Positions 21,139 through 27,032 of a DNA stretch of 27,032 bases are shown here, piece after piece (within the stretch, counting starts at the first letter, position 1; the number at the start of each line of letters is the position of its first letter). Location: the IMG/VR virus record IMGVR_UViG_3300023301_000079, positions 1 through 27,032 of that record; one strand, given 5' to 3'. The notes under the pieces are model-generated. The model ran no database searches, was not told where the DNA came from, and saw only the letters and a program-made list of their open reading frames with translations. The DNA comes from a virus. The translations under genes and the position numbers were made by a program.

Positions 21139-21468
21139 TTACCAAGCTTTACAAGACCAATATCTTGCCATTGTTTTAGGTCCTGGCGAATCACAATTAA
21201 ATCTTGCTCTAAATGCTTTTCTACGTTTTGGGTTAGATTTTCTAATACTCATAGTTGGACGTTTTGCAGACGAACCACCATGTCCAAAATTTACTTTTTT
21301 TACTTTAATAGAACCATCAACATTTTTCTTGCCAGAGTTGACGTATACTTTAAATTTTTTACTATCCCCTCGTGTTGGTTTATTTAAAGTAACGGTTTTT
21401 CCTTGATACTTTGCCTCCGTAATATTTTCATCAATAATTTCCATTTCTAACAATGCATTAATTTCCAT
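21139..21468 (-). CDS. Conserved small basic phage protein with ARYWSCK tail (109 aa)
   Basis: The first 20 residues are acidic (MEINALLEMEIIDENITEAK). A beta-like block follows (GKTVTLNKPTRGDSKKFKVY), then KVKKVNFGHGG. The end is very basic with conserved Cys: NPKRRKAFRARFNCDSPGPK followed by TMARYWSCKAW (Cys92, Cys106). I recall this K-F-x-V-Y-V ... RRK.FRARH.CD.PGPK.KARYWSCK.W layout as widespread in marine myovirus genomes, without known function. The basic tail and paired Cys suggest nucleic-acid or metal binding. A GAGG sequence 8 bases before the ATG is one of the few Shine-Dalgarno-like sites in the window. Confidence 0.72.
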   Translation of the reverse strand: MEINALLEMEIIDENITEAKYQGKTVTLNKPTRGDSKKFKVYVNSGKKNVDGSIKVKKVNFGHGGSSAKRPTMSIRKSNPKRRKAFRARFNCDSPGPKTMARYWSCKAW

Positions 21469-21479
21469 ATCTACCTCAT

Positions 21480-22097
21480 CTAATTCAAGGGTTTTTTTTT
21501 TAGATCTTTAACAATTTCTTTTACATCATCTAAAGTTAATCTACTTGCTACCAGTTTTCCATTAGCACTATTAACTTCATAAATATTATTGGAAGATGTT
21601 GCTTTTGTAATATTATTTTTATTGGATATTTTTTCGACCTCGTTTAAGGGTTCATCTTGGTAAATATATGTGTGGTCTTTTCCATCTTTATCTGCTTTTA
21701 CTAACTTACCATTTTTATGAAGTTTGGACATATCTTCCTTAGTAAATGTTATAGTATGCTCAGTTAAATCCAAGATTTCTTCCAGGGATACACAATCATC
21801 AACAGTTTTACCACCTTTGTTAATTTTAACTTTATCACCTATTTCAACTTCGTTTAAATAAGTTTTTATTAGTACTTCATCTTCTTCACTTAAATCTAAT
21901 ATATTACGAGAATACATTTTTCTAGCTTCTTTAATTAGAAGTGCTTTGGATTTTAATCCAAGTTTTGATTCACATAAAGGTATATTCTGGTCAATATGAA
22001 ATTGTAAGTTTTCAGATAATAAAGATTTAACTTTAATTTCAGTAAGTAAAGGTCCTGTTGTTTTTGTTTCGCAAGTATTACATCCGCATTTACACAT
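21480..22097 (-). CDS. Hypothetical protein with N-terminal Cys cluster (205 aa)
   Basis: The protein opens MCKCGCNTCETK, with Cys at 2, 4, 6 and 9, a spacing that could bind Zn or an Fe-S centre. The rest is mixed alpha/beta: LLTEIKVKSLLSENLQFHID, then EARKMYSRNILDLSEEDEVL. A beta-rich middle follows (EIGDKVKINKGGKTVDD, with HTITFTKEDMSKLHKNGKLV). The ending is LTLDDVKEIVKDLKKKPLN. Residue blocks such as GDKVKINKGG resemble a small SH3-like barrel, but this is only impression. It lies 21 bases after the 481-residue gene and 11 before the basic protein, so it is in the same operon. Family unknown. Confidence 0.6.
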   Translation of the reverse strand: MCKCGCNTCETKTTGPLLTEIKVKSLLSENLQFHIDQNIPLCESKLGLKSKALLIKEARKMYSRNILDLSEEDEVLIKTYLNEVEIGDKVKINKGGKTVDDCVSLEEILDLTEHTITFTKEDMSKLHKNGKLVKADKDGKDHTYIYQDEPLNEVEKISNKNNITKATSSNNIYEVNSANGKLVASRLTLDDVKEIVKDLKKKPLN

Positions 22098-22118
22098 AGT
22101 TAACTACATTTTAATATA

Positions 22119-23564
22119 TTATGATGCCTTTACAAAAATAGCGCTATCTTGGGTCTGTGATGACGCATAGTTAAGTAAATCAGCAACAATTTCGTTTGGG
22201 TTATTTGAGTTGTTTATACCATTAATTACTTCTAAGGCTAGGTATTTTGATATTCTATAAGATAGATTTTGGTTTAAGGTTTTCTTTGGGTTATCATAGT
22301 ATTTTTCAAAATCCTCGTCTTCTAAACCAGGTGTTGATTTCCACAAGTTTTCAAATTTTGCTTTAAAATTTGGGTCTTCGTTTAATACTAAATCTTTTAC
22401 TTTTGATGGTGAAGTTAATTCAACATCATTATCATTTAATGCTTTTTTGATAATACCATATCCTACTTTCCCACCTGCGGCTTTTTTGCCTAATATTTCA
22501 CCTTGAAACCCACTTAAACCATTAAAGTTTCTGAATTCCATGGAGGAATCGTTGAATAGGATATATCCTTTGGCTGCATTAGGGCGAGGATCGATACCCT
22601 TAAAATCATATATTTCTTTTGATTTTTCAGGGAGGTTAAATACTTTTAAAGTAGCCTCTTTACCTGCTTTTTTTAATGAAACACCAATAATTTTCCCTTC
22701 ATTATACTTTTTTAATAATAATGAATTTATTTCTTCTAAAGTATTAGGCCAACTAATACCCATTTCTTCAGGAGAAACCATCCATATGTCAGCCGGGCTC
22801 CATTTATTAATATCGCTTATACCAACGTCTTTTAATAGGGGCTTTACTGATTTTTCCAGGTTTTTAACCCAATTTGATCCTCTGTTTTGTGTAAATTTAC
22901 CACTATATTGTGATGCCAAGGCATTTGCTATACTAATACTAGATATTAACCACCCTATATTTGATTGGAGTAATTCCCTAGCACCTTCAAAGTCGGTAAC
23001 TTCTACTTGGTTTTTTATGTCTAATACAGATTCATCATTTACCTCTTCACTGCTTATGTCTCCGGAATATGAATATCTAATGGCATTAACTATAGATTGG
23101 GCAGATTCTCCTTGAGCTGTTAAAGCGGATCCCCCCCTCATACCTCCTCCCCCACCGAAATCAGCAGTTTTTTTTAGTTTTGATGTATTTATTTTATTAC
23201 CCTCTTTATCTATTAAAGTAATAGCCTTCTGTAATTGAGTTTTTCCTTGAAGTTGACTTATAACTTCGTCAACATTATCAACTATAAATACCCCTCCTGA
23301 ATTTAGTTCTAACTCCTCTCCATTTTGAATCTTATTAATCAAAATTTCAATTCTTGGGGTTTTCACACCACCAGGTAAAGTAGCATCTTTACTTAGTTCA
23401 GATGGGGATAAAGCTGTTTCTGATATTTTGAATTTAAGCCCACCTAAGGTGTCACTAATTAAAGATTCTAACAATAAAACATCATGCTCATTATCCATGT
23501 CAGGATATCCTTTGCTAAACTTATAAGCATATTTTGTAAAAAATGTATCGAATGTGTCTTTCAT
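22119..23564 (-). CDS. Conserved phage protein with PD-(D/E)XK-like segment (481 aa)
   Basis: The segment at 254-300 reads KWSPADIWMVSPEEMG, then about 20 residues of helix (TLEEINSLLLKKYNEGK), then IIGVSLKK. The spacing Asp259 ... Ser-Leu-Lys298 matches the D...(E/S)xK core of PD-(D/E)XK nucleases, where SPADI is the metal-binding turn. I recall this SPADIW ... IG.SLKK block from other marine phage proteins of unknown function. The N-terminal part has a glycine-rich linker (DFGGGGGMRGGS, 135-146). The C-terminus is helical. The start ATG shares a base with the stop of the 151-residue gene (TAATG). Nuclease activity is inference; the acidic residue normally before xK is Ser here, so activity may be lost or altered. 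Confidence 0.65.
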   Translation of the reverse strand: MKDTFDTFFTKYAYKFSKGYPDMDNEHDVLLLESLISDTLGGLKFKISETALSPSELSKDATLPGGVKTPRIEILINKIQNGEELELNSGGVFIVDNVDEVISQLQGKTQLQKAITLIDKEGNKINTSKLKKTADFGGGGGMRGGSALTAQGESAQSIVNAIRYSYSGDISSEEVNDESVLDIKNQVEVTDFEGARELLQSNIGWLISSISIANALASQYSGKFTQNRGSNWVKNLEKSVKPLLKDVGISDINKWSPADIWMVSPEEMGISWPNTLEEINSLLLKKYNEGKIIGVSLKKAGKEATLKVFNLPEKSKEIYDFKGIDPRPNAAKGYILFNDSSMEFRNFNGLSGFQGEILGKKAAGGKVGYGIIKKALNDNDVELTSPSKVKDLVLNEDPNFKAKFENLWKSTPGLEDEDFEKYYDNPKKTLNQNLSYRISKYLALEVINGINNSNNPNEIVADLLNYASSQTQDSAIFVKAS

Positions 23565-24019
23565 TATGCTTCTACTTCTACATCAACCTCTACTTCTTCA
23601 GTATCAGTCGAATCGGTTGTTTCTGTATCGGATGTATCTCCCATATCTACTCCTACAGTAGGTCCAATTCTTAAAATACGATTAATAGCTAATGATGCTC
23701 TTTCTTCTTCATCTAAGTTAAGTAGATAATATTTTTTACCTGCTACTTGAGCTATCCAACTACGTTCAGTGTACATAAGCAGGAAATTTTGCCCGTTTAA
23801 TAAGTTTATACGGAAAGTGGTTGGACGTGGAGCAACCCAATCAACAGATTCTAAGAAGGAGTCGAATTGACCCGTTAATAAATCAACTATAACATCTTTA
23901 AGGGCAGGGAATTTAACTAATTCATCGTACGCTAAAGCAGCATCATCCGTCTTAGATCTTTCAGCCATAACCTTAACGGCTAGGTTTTTAATTTTATCTC
24001 TTAATTCTGCTTTAGTCAT
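23564..24019 (-). CDS. Hypothetical protein with acidic tail (151 aa)
   Basis: The N-terminal helix (TKAELRDKIKNLAVKVMAER) is followed by a beta-rich core (RPTTFRINLLNGQNFLLMYT, then SWIAQVAGKKYYLLNLDEEE). The last 35 residues are a low-complexity acidic tail (DTSDTETTDSTDTEEVEVDV). The compact core plus acidic tail would suit a virion or assembly protein, but I do not recognise the family. TAATG junctions on both sides couple it to the 264- and 481-residue genes, which implies fixed relative amounts of the three. Confidence 0.65.
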   Translation of the reverse strand: MTKAELRDKIKNLAVKVMAERSKTDDAALAYDELVKFPALKDVIVDLLTGQFDSFLESVDWVAPRPTTFRINLLNGQNFLLMYTERSWIAQVAGKKYYLLNLDEEERASLAINRILRIGPTVGVDMGDTSDTETTDSTDTEEVEVDVEVEA

Positions 24020-24813
24020 TATTTTATATCTTTGAATTGTTTTGATACTTTTTCCCAGGGGTAATTTTGGTCAACCCAACCTTGGAGTCTTTCTTCATCC
24101 CAATCTTTTTTAAACTTGCCTGATGAATTTAGAGATTTTAATATTGCTAATTTTTTAGCAGTACGTGAATTCCACTCTTTACTGTCAAGTCCTTTTTCAG
24201 CCGTTCTACTTACATCTATGGAGTTCCATTCTTTTTCAGAAGAGTTTGAAGAAGTGTTTTCTAATAATTTTTCTTGCATTATAGACTTAATACGTTCTGA
24301 TAATGATTTATGGTTATTTGGGTTGGAGGTTATGATTTCATAATAACCCATTTTTACTGCTTTTTCAAAGTAGGGTTGTTTCCATTCGGTATCAAAATTT
24401 TTACCATTGGGGGTATAACCATGACCATAATCTTCTTTACTAAAGATACTCCCAAGGGGATACATTTCTACACCTGGGTATAGTTTGAGTAGCTTAAATG
24501 AAGGGTAACTCTTAAAATTTTCTTCTTTCAATTTTTCTTGTTGATCCATGAGTTTATCTACTTTCTCTACACGTTCGTCTAGATCATCAACCACTTCATT
24601 TTTTATTAATGCCGATTGGATTAACTCTCTGATTTTTTCTTTATTCATGTTTTCGACTTTATTTTTGGATTGTTTTGTTGCTATACCATACATAACTTTT
24701 TCAGCACCCCTACCATACTTTTTTACTAATTTACGTTTATTAGATAATAGACCCTTAAGTGCCTCATCACGTTTGGTTATTTCTCTTTCTGTAAGCTTGC
24801 GTTCGTTGAGCAT
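24019..24813 (-). CDS. Hypothetical helical protein (264 aa)
   Basis: The product starts MLNERKLTEREITKRDEALK, with KYGRGAEKVMYGIATKQSKN next (about 36-55), a pattern reminiscent of other phage structural-cluster proteins (YG..AE.VM..IAT..A). A charged coiled-coil-like part follows (about 75-98). A middle globular segment is FKLLKLYPGVEMYPLGSIFS. A C-terminal part contains two EWNS blocks (KEWNSIDVS and KEWNSRTAK) and DEERLQGWVDQNYPW. The paired EWNS blocks may mark a short duplicated unit. Function unknown. It is co-transcribed with its neighbours (8-base gap upstream, TAATG downstream). Confidence 0.65.
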   Translation of the reverse strand: MLNERKLTEREITKRDEALKGLLSNKRKLVKKYGRGAEKVMYGIATKQSKNKVENMNKEKIRELIQSALIKNEVVDDLDERVEKVDKLMDQQEKLKEENFKSYPSFKLLKLYPGVEMYPLGSIFSKEDYGHGYTPNGKNFDTEWKQPYFEKAVKMGYYEIITSNPNNHKSLSERIKSIMQEKLLENTSSNSSEKEWNSIDVSRTAEKGLDSKEWNSRTAKKLAILKSLNSSGKFKKDWDEERLQGWVDQNYPWEKVSKQFKDIK

Positions 24814-24821
24814 GTTTATTA

Positions 24822-25298
24822 TTATCTGCTCCCCACTACATACTCTCTAGTGAAAAATGTAATGGTATTTCCGATTTGATTTGCTAATTTCGTATTACCT
24901 AGGGCCTCGGCAGTATCCATTGCTACTTTTAGAGAATCTTGAATAGCTTCTTCTTCTGGGGATAAACCCGCTTCTGCTTTAGTAGGGGTTCCTTGTTTAG
25001 TGATTTCGATATCGTCTGTCTCTATATCAACATCTATTTCATCTTCAGATTCCATATCAACATCAACATCATCTTCTTCTTCACTCAATGATAGTTCAGC
25101 TAATATATCTTGTTTAATTTTAGCTTTTAATTCAGATACTTTCATTTTTGATGATTTTTTCATATCTGCTTTTTCATCTTTGATACCATCTAAGTACCCT
25201 TCTTCTTCGGTATCAGTACGTAAGTTTTCAGCTAATAGTGTGTTATCAGAGTGAAGTCTTCCACTTGCTATATAACCTTGTAAATTAAAGTTGTCCAT
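24822..25298 (-). CDS. Acidic protein sharing a motif with the scaffold (158 aa)
   Basis: Residues 27-46 read RTDTEEEGYLDGIKDE and KADM, almost the same as RTDAEEEGYKDGMKDE and EEDM in the gp22-like scaffold. The middle is Asp/Glu-rich (EEEDDVDVDMESEDEIDVDI). The C-terminus is a helix plus a short basic end (AMDTAEALGNTKLANQIGNT, then REYVVGSR). The shared motif suggests a common partner, for example prohead core packing, protease recognition or capsid targeting; that is inference. An ATATTTATAA box lies 15 bases before the ATG. It may be an internal head protein encoded far from the head cluster. Confidence 0.65.
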   Translation of the reverse strand: MDNFNLQGYIASGRLHSDNTLLAENLRTDTEEEGYLDGIKDEKADMKKSSKMKVSELKAKIKQDILAELSLSEEEDDVDVDMESEDEIDVDIETDDIEITKQGTPTKAEAGLSPEEEAIQDSLKVAMDTAEALGNTKLANQIGNTITFFTREYVVGSR

Positions 25299-25313
25299 TA
25301 TATTGTATTTTAT

Positions 25314-25324
25314 TTATAAATATT
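25314..25324 (-). promoter_or_regulatory. Recurrent ATATTTATAA box before the 158-residue gene
   Basis: The coding strand reads AATATTTATAA, 15 bases before the ATG at 25298. It overlaps the stop of the upstream 99-residue gene. Confidence 0.5.
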
Positions 25325-25622
25325 AGTTTTTGTTTGTAAGATTAGATTTGAATATTTTAAAGTCTTTACCTTTATATTTTTGTTCTTTAGCTTTTGCTAG
25401 AGCCTCTTCCTCCGAATTAGCTTTTATATTGATATAATCATCATCATAATCATCATTTCGATATACCCAAAATTGAACTGTATATTCATTTTCTGGGGTT
25501 TCATTTAAATATCGGTTCTTATTCCATTCGTGTAAATCAAATTCTTTTAGTGGGGTTGAAGTTGAATCTTCGGAATGGTATTCCCCCCTTTTCCAATCAT
25601 AGACGTCAAAATTGTCTTTCAT
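25323..25622 (-). CDS. Small acidic hypothetical protein (99 aa)
   Basis: The protein has two similar N-terminal blocks, FDVYDWKRGEYHSED and FDLHEWNKNRYLNET, which look like an internal duplication of FD.(Y/H)(D/E)W.(R/K)..Y. The second half (YTVQFWVYRNDDYDDDYINI, then KANSEEEALAKAKEQKYKGK) has the strand-then-helix look of a small ferredoxin-like domain in which an A.S.EEAL.KA helix is typical. Function unknown. An ATATTTATAA box lies 13 bases before the ATG. It follows the zinc-ribbon gene by 25 bases. Confidence 0.65.
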   Translation of the reverse strand: MKDNFDVYDWKRGEYHSEDSTSTPLKEFDLHEWNKNRYLNETPENEYTVQFWVYRNDDYDDDYINIKANSEEEALAKAKEQKYKGKDFKIFKSNLTNKN

Positions 25623-25635
25623 AATAATTAATTTG

Positions 25636-25646
25636 TTATAAATATG
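25636..25646 (-). promoter_or_regulatory. Recurrent ATATTTATAA box before the 99-residue gene
   Basis: The coding strand reads CATATTTATAA, 13 bases before the ATG at 25622, in a 25-base gap. Together with the copy at 25314 it gives two boxes within about 320 bases. Confidence 0.5.
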
Positions 25647-25647
25647 G

Positions 25648-26226
25648 TTATTCTTTTGTTTTTAAACTTTCTAAATGTTCTATAATAATTTCTGAGTATT
25701 CATCTACTTTGTTATTATCTAATTTACCAACCCATTTTTCAATATCCCCGTTTTCTGCTATAAAAGAATCATTACTTTCATTTAATCTATCTTGAACAAA
25801 TTGTTTAAATTCTTCTATTCTATTATCAATAACTTTATTATTTATGTTATTAAAGTAGTTGTGGTATTCATTATCTGCTTTTAATTTATCTTCAAATTTA
25901 GCATAACAATCTAAACAGAATTTGTGAACATTATAATATGGTTTATCTACACGTTTCATTAGTTTACTACAATCAGGGCAAAATAAGGGCATATTATGTG
26001 CTTTTTTTGCTTTATCTAATTTGGTAATATTTTGTTTAATACCATCTTTAATAGTCCAAGTACGTTCATCTAGTTCCCATACATCTCCTTCAGCATAAAA
26101 TATTTCAGCTTTAGAAAAACCAACACTAGAACGTGTTTTATCTCCATACTTACCGGTCATTAAATTTCTAAGACGTTCTACATCTTTCTTTTGAAATTCC
26201 TTTTTTAAAACTGTATCTTTACTCAT
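25648..26226 (-). CDS. Conserved phage protein with zinc ribbon (192 aa)
   Basis: A zinc-ribbon-like site is formed by CPDC (Cys83, Cys86) and CLDC (Cys104, Cys107), in the context AHNMPLFCPDCSKLMKRVDK and NVHKFCLDCYAKFEDKL. The N-terminal part (MTGKYGDKTRSSVGFSKAEI) and a middle DVWELDERTWTIKDGIKQNI are well ordered. The C-terminal 80 residues are helical and acidic. I recall proteins with this HKMP.FCP.C...M ... H..C.DC layout in marine T4-like phages, without assigned function. It could bind nucleic acid or organise a protein complex. It lies 33 bases after the LRR gene. Confidence 0.7.
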   Translation of the reverse strand: MSKDTVLKKEFQKKDVERLRNLMTGKYGDKTRSSVGFSKAEIFYAEGDVWELDERTWTIKDGIKQNITKLDKAKKAHNMPLFCPDCSKLMKRVDKPYYNVHKFCLDCYAKFEDKLKADNEYHNYFNNINNKVIDNRIEEFKQFVQDRLNESNDSFIAENGDIEKWVGKLDNNKVDEYSEIIIEHLESLKTKE

Positions 26227-26259
26227 AGTCTAAGATTTTTTACTTTTATCATTATATTT

Positions 26260-26907
26260 TTATTTGTAAATTCTACCTCTTATTCTGGGTACCATTTGTC
26301 TAATTTGTTCTTCACTATATTTTTTAGAGATGGGGGTATCTCTTAAATAAAGACCATCGTCTACTGTTAAATCTTTAGGTAATGAGGTGATAGGAGTATA
26401 TGATAAATAAAGATCACCTCCTACTTTTAAACCTTGAGGTAGGGAGGTTATTGGTACATTTCTTAAGTAAAGACCACCTCCTACTTTTAAATCTTGAGGA
26501 AGGGAGGTTATTGGGGTATTTCTTAAATCAAGATCACCTCCTACTTTTAAATCTTGGGGGAGGGAGGTTATAGGGGTATCGTTTAAATTAAGATCACCTC
26601 CTACTTTTAAACCTTGAGGTATGGAGGTTATGGGGGTATTTCTTAAATCAAGATCACCTCTTACTTTTAAATCTTGAGGTAGGGAGGTTATGGGGGTATC
26701 GTTTAAATCAAGAGAACCTCCCACTTTTAAACCTTGAGGTAGGGAGGTTATTGGGGTATTTCTTAAATCAAGATTACCTTTACCCCCATCCTTCATATAT
26801 TGTTGAATTTTCTTTTGCGTAGCAATTAAAAAATTCTTAGAGCGTTCTTCTTTAGAGCGTCTAGGGACTAGTATTTTATTTTCTAAAAGGTCTATTAATT
26901 TTATCAT
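26260..26907 (-). CDS. Leucine-rich-repeat-like protein with seven 20-residue repeats
   Basis: After a basic N-terminal helix region (MIKLIDLLENKILVPRRSKE) come seven 20-residue repeats at residues 51-190, consensus TPITSLPQGLKVGGDLDLRN. The SLP.GL.V..(D/S)L.L pattern and exact length resemble bacterial LPX-type leucine-rich repeats (IpaH/YopM style), though GG replaces part of the usual strand. The fold would be a right-handed solenoid used in protein binding. A conserved cap follows (KKYSEEQIRQMVPRIRGRIY). A second gene with the same cap lies just upstream. The function may be host interaction or virion decoration, but nothing in the sequence decides it. Confidence 0.75.
   Translation of the reverse strand: MIKLIDLLENKILVPRRSKEERSKNFLIATQKKIQQYMKDGGKGNLDLRNTPITSLPQGLKVGGSLDLNDTPITSLPQDLKVRGDLDLRNTPITSIPQGLKVGGDLNLNDTPITSLPQDLKVGGDLDLRNTPITSLPQDLKVGGGLYLRNVPITSLPQGLKVGGDLYLSYTPITSLPKDLTVDDGLYLRDTPISKKYSEEQIRQMVPRIRGRIYK
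26338..26757 (-). repeat. Seven 60-base coding repeats
   Basis: Seven direct 60-base units in the LRR-like gene are highly similar at DNA level, with blocks such as AAGATCACCTCCTACTTTTA (plus strand) repeated. This suggests recent expansion or gene conversion. They are coding, contiguous, and without spacers. Confidence 0.92.
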
Positions 26908-26930
26908 TTTATATTAATTTTATCATTTTA

Positions 26931-27032
26931 TTATTTTAAATATATACTACCTTTTACTCCGGGTACCATTTGTCTAATTTGTTGAATTTTGTTATTTTTA
27001 GAGATGGGGGTATCTCTTAAATAAAGACCATC
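26931..27032 (-). CDS. LRR-like protein, C-terminal end of a tandem paralog
   Basis: The frame is open from the right edge to TAA at 26931-26933 and gives 33 residues: DGLYLRDTPIS followed by KNNKIQQIRQMVPGVKGS and IYLK. It matches the end of the neighbouring LRR-like protein (DGLYLRDTPIS, then QIRQMVPRIRGRIYK). The last 38 bases at the edge are identical to 26321-26358 in that gene. The start and most repeats lie beyond the window. The two genes are therefore a tandem duplication, 23 bases apart. Confidence 0.75.
   Translation of the reverse strand, partial: DGLYLRDTPISKNNKIQQIRQMVPGVKGSIYLK

Noticed and set aside
22540-23115. Plus-strand 191-residue reading frame
   Set aside because: It lies wholly inside the 481-residue minus-strand gene, which has TAATG coupling and recognisable motifs. 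The plus-strand product shows no coding character.
26338-26757. CRISPR-like array
   Set aside because: The 60-base repeats are contiguous, without spacers, and encode an in-frame 20-residue protein repeat.
1-27032. tRNA genes
   Set aside because: No cloverleaf with a TTCRA-type arm and matching acceptor stem was seen on either strand by eye; a tRNAscan run would be decisive.

Overview
The window is a piece of a large tailed-phage genome, a myovirus with a T4-like morphogenesis module. Every convincing gene lies on the minus strand, so transcription runs from high to low coordinates. The anchors are a large terminase (gp17-like, interrupted by an intein), portal (gp20), prohead protease (gp21), acidic scaffold (gp22), major capsid protein (gp23) and three neck/tail-completion proteins resembling gp13, gp14 and gp15. 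The DNA is AT-rich. Most genes lack a clear Shine-Dalgarno sequence and have A-rich leaders, and one small protein has a signal peptide ending Asn-Cys-Phe-Ser-Gln, a style common in Flavobacteriia. I infer a marine Bacteroidetes (Flavobacteriia) host; this is inference, not proof.

Layout in the direction of transcription. (1) 27032-21139: two leucine-rich-repeat-like genes in tandem (one cut by the edge), then a run of unfamiliar, mostly acidic conserved phage proteins. These include a zinc-ribbon protein, an acidic protein that shares a motif with the scaffold, a 481-residue protein with a possible PD-(D/E)XK nuclease segment, and a small basic protein with a conserved RRKAFRAR / ARYWSCK tail. 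(2) 21043-20756: a small acidic gene whose frame continues past an in-frame TAG. (3) 20553-19258: an FAD-dependent dehydrogenase of the COG2509 type behind a strong terminator, probably an independently expressed auxiliary metabolic gene. (4) 19134-17080: a small conserved protein, a P-loop kinase, an acidic protein, and two overlapping membrane proteins that look like spanins. (5) 17075-8862: terminase with intein, portal, four head-associated genes and the prohead protease, ending in a terminator. (6) 8658-5922: scaffold and major capsid protein, ending in a strong terminator. (7) 5836-5252: a free-standing HNH homing endonuclease. (8) 5050-1: gp13-, gp14- and gp15-like connector proteins, then fibre-like proteins and two tiny genes; the last fibre gene runs off the left edge.

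The genes together make and fill the head (portal, scaffold, protease, capsid, terminase) and join it to the tail (gp13/14/15). The gene order differs from T4: terminase is followed directly by portal with no sheath (18) or tube (19) gene between, and the neck genes follow the capsid gene. An AT-rich 10-mer, ATATTTATAA on the coding strand, sits 12-18 bases before six start codons and is the best candidate for a late-gene control element. No tRNA, rRNA, CRISPR array, integrase or insertion sequence was seen. No gene-free stretch exceeds about 205 bases.
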